5,212 nucleotides of DNA, from positions 1 to 5,212 of the forward strand of contig CALBNP010000130.1 of assembly GCA_937896505.1 (NCBI GenBank), in the 5' to 3' direction. The notes under the pieces are model-generated. The model made no database searches. It saw only the letters and a list, made by a program, of their open reading frames with translations, and was not told the origin of the DNA. This document shows positions 1 through 5,212 of this stretch, piece by piece. The number at the start of each line of letters is the position of its first letter. The stretch's first letter is position 1. Both the position numbers and the translations under genes were made by a program. This DNA comes from an uncultured Bacteroidales bacterium (GTDB taxonomy: Bacteria > Bacteroidota > Bacteroidia > Bacteroidales > F082).

Positions 1-200
1 TGACTCTAGCCACTGAGATTTACTACTCAGGCTACAATCCCTACACTTTGGAACCTGTTTTCGTGCCCAAGACCAAAGACGAAAAACTGGCCCAGCAACG
101 CTTCTTTTTCTGGTACAAGCCCGAAAACCGCGATTGGGTGAAAAACAGTTTGCACCGCATGGGTCATACCGATTGGATAAAAAGGCTATTTGGAAAGTAA
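1..200 (+). CDS. ygiQ: YgiQ family radical SAM protein, C-terminal end (5' end outside window)
   Basis: Only the last 65 complete codons are present (reading frame from position 3, stop TAA at 198-200), so the radical SAM core with its CxxxCxxC cluster lies upstream of the window. The residues visible match what I know of the C-terminal DUF3362-type tail of YgiQ (UPF0313) proteins: an ATEIYYSGYNPYTLEPVFVP-like start, followed by a lysine-rich stretch, an FFFWYKPENR segment and a final arginine/lysine-rich helix ending in RLFGK. In E. coli YgiQ the corresponding part has a YYTGLNP and VFVPK pattern followed by a PxN segment. Family members are predicted Fe-S, SAM-dependent enzymes of poorly defined function. 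The next gene starts 51 bp downstream on the same strand. The family assignment rests on recalled motif similarity of a short fragment, so it is good but not certain. Confidence 0.82.
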   Translation, partial: TLATEIYYSGYNPYTLEPVFVPKTKDEKLAQQRFFFWYKPENRDWVKNSLHRMGHTDWIKRLFGK

Positions 201-207
201 AAAGTTG

Positions 208-215
208 TAATTTTG
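208..215 (+). promoter_or_regulatory. Candidate Bacteroidota -7 promoter element upstream of the lipoprotein amidase gene
   Basis: The octamer TAATTTTG fits the Bacteroidota -7 consensus TAnnTTTG and sits in the 51-bp gap between the YgiQ stop and the ATG at 252. It would put transcription start near 220-224 and give a leader of about 30 nt. A TTTG at 189-192 could be a -33 box, but the gap to the -7 box is only 15 nt against the usual 19-21, so the match is partial. An octamer match with six fixed bases is expected about once per 4,096 positions per strand, so finding one in this short gap is suggestive only. The element also overlaps an in-frame TTG at 213-215, which argues against using that codon as the start. 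Confidence 0.4.
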
Positions 216-251
216 CCCAATATTATTTTGGATACACAAAACAATCATAAA

Positions 252-956
252 ATGAACAAAAAACACATTTTCGGAGCAGCAATGCTCATCGTGACCATGG
301 TTTTCGCTGGCTGCGGCAACAAGAACCAGAAACAAGAAGAAGTGAAACCTGAAGACGAGACTACGGCTGAAGTGAAGCAAGTCAAGCGTTTGCTCATCAT
401 CGTTGACCCGCAAATCGACTTCACCACGGGCAGCTTAGCCGTCGCTAACGGTCCTAAAGCCATGGAAACCTTAGCTGAAGCCTTGAAAAGCAATGCCATC
501 GACAACTATAGTCACATCGTCGTTACCCAAGACTTCCATCCTGCCAACCACAGCTCGTTTGCCGAAAATGGCGGCACATGGCCAGCCCACTGCGTACAAG
601 GCACAGAAGGTGTCAACGTCTATCCTAATCTACAAGAGGCCCTCGATGGCCTTGACATGAAGGTTGAATACCTCCACAAGGGCAACATCGCTGAAAAGGA
701 AGAATACTCCATCCTTCAAAATGAAGAAAGCGGAGCGCGCGTCAGAGAAATAACCAAATCCGATGGTTTCACTGGCATCGACATTTGCGGCATCGCTTCC
801 GACTATTGCGTCTATGAAACGCTGAAAGACCTTCTCGAATTCTATCCTGCCGAAAATGTTCGCGTTGTCACCAACTGCATTGCTGCCGTCGATGAAAACA
901 GCAGCCCACTGCCTGCTTTCATGAAAGAACAAGGCATTGAAGCCATTGTATTCTGA
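252..956 (+). CDS. pncA: Predicted lipoprotein of the isochorismatase-like hydrolase superfamily with a nicotinamidase (PncA-type) active site
   Basis: This 234-residue protein probably hydrolyses nicotinamide to nicotinate and ammonia. Residues 1-21 form a lipoprotein signal: basic MNKKH, a hydrophobic core and FAGC with the lipidated Cys at 21. A charged linker (22-45, rich in Lys/Glu) leads to the hydrolase domain at 46-234. Family motifs are complete: catalytic Asp52 in IIVDPQIDF, metal ligands Asp94, His96 and His100 in DFHPANH, His113 in WPAHC, catalytic Lys143 in LHKG, and nucleophile Cys186 in GIASDYC, where a cis-peptide is normal. The metal site favours nicotinamidase over isochorismatase, which lacks it. 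ATG 252 was chosen because it gives a clean signal peptide in an A-rich context; the in-frame TTG near 213 lies in a candidate promoter box. Known nicotinamidases are usually cytosolic, so the export signal is odd. The stop overlaps the next start by one base. Another amide substrate is possible, so the symbol is by motif only. Confidence 0.8.
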   Translation: MNKKHIFGAAMLIVTMVFAGCGNKNQKQEEVKPEDETTAEVKQVKRLLIIVDPQIDFTTGSLAVANGPKAMETLAEALKSNAIDNYSHIVVTQDFHPANHSSFAENGGTWPAHCVQGTEGVNVYPNLQEALDGLDMKVEYLHKGNIAEKEEYSILQNEESGARVREITKSDGFTGIDICGIASDYCVYETLKDLLEFYPAENVRVVTNCIAAVDENSSPLPAFMKEQGIEAIVF

Positions 957-1975
957 TGTCAAAATTCAAAGATTTCTGCACACGCAAAGGCGTTGACACG
1001 ACTTGGAAAGCCTATTTCGTCGATGCCTTGGGCGCGATGGCTTTAGGTCTGTTCGCCTCTTTGCTCATCGGAACGATTTTCCAGACCATTGGCGACAAGA
1101 CCAACATCGAGGTTTTCGCCACCATTGCCAAATATGCCAAGCAAGCCACTGGCGCCGCCATTGCCGTCGCCATAGCTTACACCTTGGGGTGCAAAGGCTT
1201 GGTGCTTTTCAGCGCCATTGCCGTTGGCATTGCGGGAAACGAATTGGGCGGCCCAATGGGTGCTTACATTGCCGTCATCGTGGCCATCGAATTGGGCAAA
1301 ATGGTCTATAAAGAGACGCAAGTCGATATTTTGGTAACGCCAGCAACGGTCATCATCAGCGGTGTGCTGATTGCCTTTGCCATCGGTCCGGCTATCAATG
1401 CCGTAATGACTGCCTTGGGTGCTTTCATCGAAAAAGCCACCGTGATGCAGCCATTCCTGATGGGCATCATCGTTTCGGTGGTCATCGGCATGGTGCTCAC
1501 CTTGCCCATCAGTTCGGCTGCCATTTGCCTTGCCATTGGCTTGGGCGGACTGGCTGGCGGTGCGGCCACGGCAGGTTGCTGCGCACAAATGATTGGCTTT
1601 GCCGTGATTAGCTTCCGCGAAAACCGTTGGGGCGGACTCGTTGCACAAGGCTTAGGCACTTCCATGCTGCAAATGGGCAATATCGTCAAGAACCCGCGCA
1701 TCTGGATTCCGCCGACTTTGGCTGCCGCCATCACGGGGCCGATTTCAACCTGTGTCTTTCATTTGCAAAACATTCCTATCGGTGCCGGCATGGGCACATG
1801 CGGCTTGGTCGGTCCTATCGGCATCTATACCGCCATGCCCGAAGGTGGCATGAACATGTGGTTAGGCATGTTGCTCGTGTGCTTCGTCTTGCCCGCAGTT
1901 TTATCCCTGATTTTCAGCGAAATATTACGAAAAATCGGATGGATTAAGTTTGGTGACATGAAGATTGACTGCTGA
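956..1975 (+). CDS. PfoR-like, PTS EIIC-type integral membrane protein (stand-alone IIC)
   Basis: This 339-residue, very hydrophobic protein has roughly eight to ten membrane segments, with clear ones near 23-45, 66-92, 100-115, 126-152, 166-196, 207-220, 253-268 and 300-325. It matches my recollection of the PTS_EIIC_2 family (PF13303), which includes Clostridium perfringens PfoR. The strongest signature is the block at about 207-263, with GCCAQMIGFAV, FRENRWGG, VAQGLGTSM and NPRIWIPPT in order, then the glycine-rich AGMGTCGLVGPIG at 277-289. Such proteins are often annotated as PTS sugar transporters, but no EIIA or EIIB domain is fused here and none is encoded next to it, so phosphotransfer is unproven. 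The ATG at 956 shares its A with the upstream TGA, a TGATG arrangement typical of translational coupling. Together with the amidase lipoprotein this suggests uptake of the amidase product, which is inference. The family call is fairly firm; the substrate is unknown. Confidence 0.85.
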   Translation: MSKFKDFCTRKGVDTTWKAYFVDALGAMALGLFASLLIGTIFQTIGDKTNIEVFATIAKYAKQATGAAIAVAIAYTLGCKGLVLFSAIAVGIAGNELGGPMGAYIAVIVAIELGKMVYKETQVDILVTPATVIISGVLIAFAIGPAINAVMTALGAFIEKATVMQPFLMGIIVSVVIGMVLTLPISSAAICLAIGLGGLAGGAATAGCCAQMIGFAVISFRENRWGGLVAQGLGTSMLQMGNIVKNPRIWIPPTLAAAITGPISTCVFHLQNIPIGAGMGTCGLVGPIGIYTAMPEGGMNMWLGMLLVCFVLPAVLSLIFSEILRKIGWIKFGDMKIDC

Positions 1976-1985
1976 TTTATCCGCC

Positions 1986-2450
1986 ATGCCCACAAAACCG
2001 CTTACATCCGACCAAGTCCTCGACAAAATGGCGAAATATTGCGCCTATCAGGAACGTTGCATCAAAGATGTGACGGACAAACTGAAGACTTTCGACATTC
2101 CCGAAAGCGACAAAAAGGAAATCCTTGATTATCTCATCGAAAACCGTTTCGTTAATGACGAACGTTTTGCACGCAGTTTCGTAAGGGGAAAAATCAACCA
2201 AAGCGGCTGGGGCGTGAACAAAATCCGATTCAACCTGAAACGAAAAGGCATTGCCGACGAACTCATCAGCAATGCCCTTTCGGAATATGATGGCGACCTC
2301 TACCGCCAGAAGTTAGAGCAAATCCTCAAAACCAAGAAAGTGAATGCCACAACGCCTTTCGAGGCCAAACGGAAACTGGCTGCCTACGCCATTCAAAAAG
2401 GCTTTGAACCAAGTCTGGTTTGGGAAGTGCTGAAAGAAATCATTCAATAA
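1986..2450 (+). CDS. recX: Regulatory protein RecX
   Basis: RecX proteins bind RecA or its filaments and modulate recombination and the SOS response in the cytoplasm. This 154-residue protein is a normal length for the family and looks all-helical, made of the usual tandem three-helix repeats. The N-terminal part has YCAYQERCIKDVTDKL (about 18-33), matching the family's pattern of a short helix with R/E followed by a Leu-ending helix. The diagnostic block is at 54-89: RFVNDERFARSFVR, then GWGVNKIRFNLKRKGI. The third repeat is at about 105-154. The ATG at 1986 lies 10 bp after the EIIC stop and is preferred. A TTG at 1965 in the same frame would add seven residues and overlap the upstream gene, and cannot be fully excluded. 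No recA is in view, and the gene appears to ride on the amidase-transporter transcript. A TAAGTTTG at 1945-1952 fits the -7 consensus but has no -33 partner. The stop abuts the stop of the opposing gene. Confidence 0.9.
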   Translation: MPTKPLTSDQVLDKMAKYCAYQERCIKDVTDKLKTFDIPESDKKEILDYLIENRFVNDERFARSFVRGKINQSGWGVNKIRFNLKRKGIADELISNALSEYDGDLYRQKLEQILKTKKVNATTPFEAKRKLAAYAIQKGFEPSLVWEVLKEIIQ

Positions 2451-4907
2451 TTACATTTCGCCACCACCGCCGCTGTTGTCCTCGCTGCCTTGACGTGCTG
2501 CACTTTCAAGTTCCATCTTGCCGAAGCGGAAGGTCAGACCGACGCTGATGCTACGCATGTTGAACTTGTTGTCGCTTGTCGAGTGGATGTAAGGGCTTTC
2601 GTTGGTCTGTCCCCATCTGGCGGAATTCAGCAAGTCCTGAGCATTGACGAAAACCGACATTTTCTTGTCGAAGAAATCGGCACGCAGACCGCAGTCGATG
2701 CCATAGCGGGCCTTGCGTGTGGAATAAAGACCTTGAGTTGGCGAATTGTAACGTGCAGAAGCATGAACTTCAAGTTTGTTCCAAAGTTTCGTCCAGAAAT
2801 TCAGGCGGAAGCTGTAGGACCACATACTGGAATGGACCTCATGGTGCTTATGCAGCAAATCGTCATAAGAAGTGTTGATGGTCGAATTAAACACATTGGC
2901 ATAGAAACGCAAGTTCAGCATGGCATTCGGCCGATACATCATATTGAATTCGGCACCGGCATTTGATGATTTGCCCACATTGACAGGATAACTGAAAGGC
3001 ACTTCATAATCATACAAAGGAAAATAAGTTTGCGTGACCATTATCTGGTTGATTTCGTTCGACTTACCACGATAATAACCCGACAAGCCAATGGAGCCGA
3101 AGCTGTTCCAATATTTGGTCCAGCCAATCTCAAACGAATTGGTGAAAACCGGAATCAGTTCAGGATTGCCCTGGCTGAACGATTCTTCTTCAAATTCATA
3201 GAATGTGCTCAGTTGGGAAGCCGATGGGTTGGAAATGCGACGTGTGTAATTCAACTTGAAGTTGTGCATCGACTTGGTACGGTAAGAAAGATGCAACGAC
3301 GGACGCACATTGAAGAAATGGATGGTGGTGTCAGGCACATTCTGATTGGTTTCGCTGTAGGCGATTCCCGTCATCTCATGGCAGAAGCGGATGCCCGGCT
3401 TGACGGTAAATCCGCCAAACTTATGCTGCAAAGTGATAAAAGCCTCGTTTTCCCATTCGTAACCCTTTGTGTTATAGGTGCGCCATAAATCGTGAACATA
3501 TTCATTGTCCGACAAAGTATCATAAACGATGTGCGACCTTTCAGGGTCGTATGACGATGAATAGCCAACCGAAATCTCACCATCTTTTGAATAAGGACGG
3601 TTGTAGATGATTTCGCCTTCAACGCCCGTATTCGATGAACCATTATTCCATTGAATGCTACGCAATCTTTCAAAAGGAGTTGTGTATAATCTGTCTGTAC
3701 CTTGCTTGCTGTTGAAACCAAAAGTATTGGCATTCACGCTGACTGAAAGGTTATGTCCCTCATTGTCAAACTTATGCTGATAATACAAGCCGCCCATGGC
3801 AAACATGTGGGTATTGCGTGACATCGTGTTGTCTAAATAATTGTAACTACCTGGATTATCAACAAATTCCTGACGGAATGAACTTCCCCAAGAGGTATCA
3901 ACCGACATTGAAGGAAAGCAGTTGCCCCAGAACGACAATTCGTTCATGCTGTCGATTTCGTAAGTAAGATTTAAATACACACCACCGCTATAACTCCTTG
4001 AAATGCTATTGTTCTCATCAATCTTATGGCTAATGGTGTCCCAAGCATTGTTATCGTTTGGCTGGCCAATCCACTGGTCGCTATTGAAGAAATACTTGTT
4101 TCTCGAATAATTGAAATTGGCGTATGCGTTGATGGTGAGCTTGTCATTCTGCCAAACGTATGACAGCCACGGACTTACAAAAGGTTTCGTGGAGGCATTC
4201 ACGCCGAAGCTAAAGAACTCGTTTTTCTGCACTTTCGCATTGGTCACAATGTTGATGATGCCGTCGGCCTTTGAACCGTAACGCGCCGAAGGATTGGTGA
4301 TGACCTCCACGCGGTCGATGCTGTTGGCAGGCAAAGTCTGGAGATAAGTCTTCAGGTTTTCCTCGTTCATGTGCGAAGGCTTGTCGTTGATCCAAACCTC
4401 GACGCTTGACGTGCCGCGCAAGGTGACATTGCCTTCCACATCCACTTCGACACCAGGCGCATTCTGCAAGGCATCGGAAGCCGTACCCGTCTGAATGCTT
4501 GGGTCTTCCGCTACGTTATACATCGACTTTTCGCCCTCGACGGCAAAGAGCGGGCGCTTCTCCGAAATCACCACCTCGCTCAGCGTGGTAGAGCCTTCTT
4601 TCATCTTCAGCTTGCCCAAATCGACATTTCCATTTACCTCAAGCATTTGTTCGTAAGTCTGATAGCCGATGGCGGAAACCTTCAGGTTATAGTTGCCACG
4701 CGGAACGCCTTGAAGCGCAAACGCGCCTTTATCGTCGGAAGCAGCGCCACTCACGAAAACACTGTCGGTCTGACGGAACAAACCCACATTGACAAAAGGA
4801 ATTCCTTTCCCACTATTTTCATCTACAATAGTACCGGAAATCTTGTTTTGGGCAAAACTCACAGAGAAAACGCTCATCAGGAGAGCAAGAAAAAACATTT
4901 TCTTCAT
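2451..4907 (-). CDS. TonB-dependent-receptor-like outer membrane beta-barrel protein (CarboxypepD_reg-like plus OMP_b-brl_3)
   Basis: This 818-residue outer membrane protein probably imports or binds an unidentified ligand. Residues 1-19 are a Sec signal peptide (KK, hydrophobic core, SFA before QN). A carboxypeptidase-regulatory-like beta-sandwich spans about 21-105 (ISGTIVDENSGKGIPFVNV, then GNYNLKVSAIGY). A plug-like domain follows at about 108-225: SEVVISEKRP, DALQNAPGVEVD, GNVTLRG, VEVWINDKPS, then IDRVEVITNPSARYGSKADG. From about 230 the protein is a barrel rich in alternating aromatic residues, with the OMP_b-brl_3 hallmark LNYTRRISNPSASQLSTF and GNPELIPVFTNSFEIGW at 552-596. The last strand is near SISVGLTFRFG (786-796), followed by a Gly-rich tail ending GGGGEM. 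It lacks the long SusC architecture, and no SusD-like gene is adjacent in the window, so it is not called SusC. The ATG at 4907 is supported by the signal peptide and a promoter 20 bp upstream. Whether it depends on TonB is not shown directly. Confidence 0.9.
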   Translation of the reverse strand: MKKMFFLALLMSVFSVSFAQNKISGTIVDENSGKGIPFVNVGLFRQTDSVFVSGAASDDKGAFALQGVPRGNYNLKVSAIGYQTYEQMLEVNGNVDLGKLKMKEGSTTLSEVVISEKRPLFAVEGEKSMYNVAEDPSIQTGTASDALQNAPGVEVDVEGNVTLRGTSSVEVWINDKPSHMNEENLKTYLQTLPANSIDRVEVITNPSARYGSKADGIINIVTNAKVQKNEFFSFGVNASTKPFVSPWLSYVWQNDKLTINAYANFNYSRNKYFFNSDQWIGQPNDNNAWDTISHKIDENNSISRSYSGGVYLNLTYEIDSMNELSFWGNCFPSMSVDTSWGSSFRQEFVDNPGSYNYLDNTMSRNTHMFAMGGLYYQHKFDNEGHNLSVSVNANTFGFNSKQGTDRLYTTPFERLRSIQWNNGSSNTGVEGEIIYNRPYSKDGEISVGYSSSYDPERSHIVYDTLSDNEYVHDLWRTYNTKGYEWENEAFITLQHKFGGFTVKPGIRFCHEMTGIAYSETNQNVPDTTIHFFNVRPSLHLSYRTKSMHNFKLNYTRRISNPSASQLSTFYEFEEESFSQGNPELIPVFTNSFEIGWTKYWNSFGSIGLSGYYRGKSNEINQIMVTQTYFPLYDYEVPFSYPVNVGKSSNAGAEFNMMYRPNAMLNLRFYANVFNSTINTSYDDLLHKHHEVHSSMWSYSFRLNFWTKLWNKLEVHASARYNSPTQGLYSTRKARYGIDCGLRADFFDKKMSVFVNAQDLLNSARWGQTNESPYIHSTSDNKFNMRSISVGLTFRFGKMELESAARQGSEDNSGGGGEM

Positions 4908-4926
4908 TATTCGAAATTTTGAGTTG

Positions 4927-4956
4927 CAAAAGTAAGTAAACTTAACTGAAAGTCAA
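4927..4956 (-). promoter_or_regulatory. Predicted Bacteroidota-type promoter of the outer membrane receptor gene
   Basis: Reading the minus strand, TACTTTTG (4934-4927) matches TAnnTTTG, and a TTG in CTTGAC (4956-4954) sits 19 nt upstream of it, the usual spacing of the -33 and -7 boxes of Bacteroidota housekeeping promoters. Transcription would start near 4918-4923, giving a leader of only about 11-16 nt before the ATG at 4907, with no Shine-Dalgarno sequence. A perfect inverted repeat TAAGT-AA-ACTTA (4933-4944) overlaps the upstream edge of the -7 box and could be an operator, though it is short. Confidence 0.6.
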
Positions 4957-4961
4957 GGCAA

Positions 4962-5090
4962 TTATTGTATTCTGGCAAAAACTTTCACCGAACCGATTTG
5001 CTTGGCTTCCAACACGCCCATATTTTCCAAAAACTGCGCCAAAATGGAGTATTCACACGAAAAAAATGTCAATTCAATACCAATTCCATT
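4962..5090 (-). other. Short coding-looking open frame without a clear start, possible gene remnant
   Basis: Between the hydrolase stop and the receptor promoter the minus strand has 42 sense codons open between two stops (TGA at 5091-5093, TAA at 4962-4964). The last 30 or so residues look protein-like: SILAQFLENMGVLEAKQIG followed by a basic, hydrophobic end SVKVFARIQ. Codon choice here (GCC AAG CAA ATC GGT) resembles that of the neighbouring genes. The only ATG (5019-5021) gives just 19 residues; the longer version would need a TTG or ATT start. I do not recognise it. It could be the tail of a decayed gene, a small protein or a chance open frame. The rest of the gap 4908-5108 is AT-rich, with a run of seven T at 5061-5067 (minus-strand reading) lacking a convincing hairpin, so I see no terminator. 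Confidence 0.25.
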
Positions 5091-5108
5091 TCACGGCACT
5101 AAAACCTT

Positions 5109-5212
5109 CTATCTCAACCACTCATTCAGCTTATCCTTGATTTCCTGCTGCGTAGCTGCATCGAAATTGGCAATCTTGGTGCCGTGCCCGCCGCCAGGCA
5201 AGACATAGCGCA
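5109..5212 (-). CDS. Probable alpha/beta hydrolase, C-terminal end (5' end outside window)
   Basis: The last 33 complete codons of a minus-strand gene are present, ending in TAG at 5109-5111. The fragment starts RYVLPGGGHG, continues KIANFDAAT and ends with a helix that closes KLNEWLR. This matches the end of alpha/beta hydrolases of the esterase/acetyl-esterase type, where the GxGHG loop after the last beta-strand carries the catalytic His (codon at 5184-5186) and a final amphipathic helix follows with a W-L ending. The nucleophile Ser and acidic residue would lie outside the window, so substrate and localization cannot be judged. The gene reads in the same direction as the receptor gene, about 200 bp downstream, which appears to have its own promoter. 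The call rests on a short segment. Confidence 0.6.
   Translation of the reverse strand, partial: RYVLPGGGHGTKIANFDAATQQEIKDKLNEWLR

Noticed and set aside
213..251. Upstream extension of the lipoprotein amidase to a TTG near 213
   Set aside because: It would bury the signal peptide behind 13 polar residues, and the codon falls inside a match to the -7 promoter element. ATG 252 gives a standard lipoprotein signal.
1043..1734. Long minus-strand open frames opposite the EIIC gene
   Set aside because: They are antisense shadows: compositions are rich in His, Gly, Asn and Ala with no domain pattern, while the plus strand encodes a clear membrane protein family.
2490..3488. Plus-strand open frames opposite the receptor gene
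   Set aside because: They show no recognisable motifs and lie fully within a well-supported 818-residue outer membrane protein on the other strand.
2451..4907. SusC of a SusC/SusD glycan uptake pair
   Set aside because: The barrel shows OMP_b-brl_3 hallmarks, the protein is shorter than usual SusC proteins, and no SusD-like lipoprotein is adjacent in the visible sequence.
5055..5100. Rho-independent terminator after the hydrolase gene
   Set aside because: There is a run of seven T on the minus strand, but the sequence before it offers only a 4-bp AATT self-complementary pair with no G+C-rich stem.
5002..5208. Plus-strand open frame of 68 residues at the right edge
   Set aside because: Its right part is the antisense of the alpha/beta hydrolase C-terminus, which has a convincing GGGHG motif, and the frame has no recognisable domain.

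Overview
The window looks like chromosomal DNA of a Bacteroidota bacterium, probably of the Bacteroidales, with moderate G+C. The signs are a large outer-membrane receptor with a carboxypeptidase-regulatory-like N-terminus and a C-terminal barrel of the OMP_b-brl_3 kind, AT-rich start contexts without Shine-Dalgarno sequences, and intergenic matches to the Bacteroidota -7 promoter element TAnnTTTG. No RNA gene, insertion sequence, CRISPR array or long repeat was seen. The exact genus cannot be told from the sequence.

Layout, left to right. Positions 1-200 hold the C-terminal end of a YgiQ-family radical SAM protein (+). After a 51-bp gap with a candidate -7 box, three tightly packed + strand genes follow and look like one transcription unit. 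They are a predicted lipoprotein with a complete nicotinamidase active site (252-956), a PfoR-like EIIC-type multi-spanning membrane protein whose start codon overlaps the previous stop by one base (956-1975), and recX (1986-2450). On the opposite strand, an 818-residue TonB-dependent-receptor-like outer-membrane protein (2451-4907) converges on recX, and the two stop codons abut with no base between them. Its promoter region (about 4927-4956) is followed upstream by about 150 bp without a clear gene, which contains a short coding-looking open frame. The right edge (5109-5212) carries the C-terminus of a probable alpha/beta hydrolase (-).

How the genes may work together: the most interesting unit is the lipoprotein amidase coupled to the EIIC-like membrane protein. 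Nicotinamidases are normally cytosolic. A membrane-anchored, exported one translationally coupled to a transporter-like protein suggests a periplasmic deamidation-plus-uptake module, for instance nicotinamide to nicotinate followed by import. This is an inference. The sequence shows the motifs, the signal peptide and the coupling, but not the substrate. The recX gene behind it has no obvious functional link and may simply share the transcript. The outer-membrane receptor is a separate unit with no SusD-like partner inside the window.
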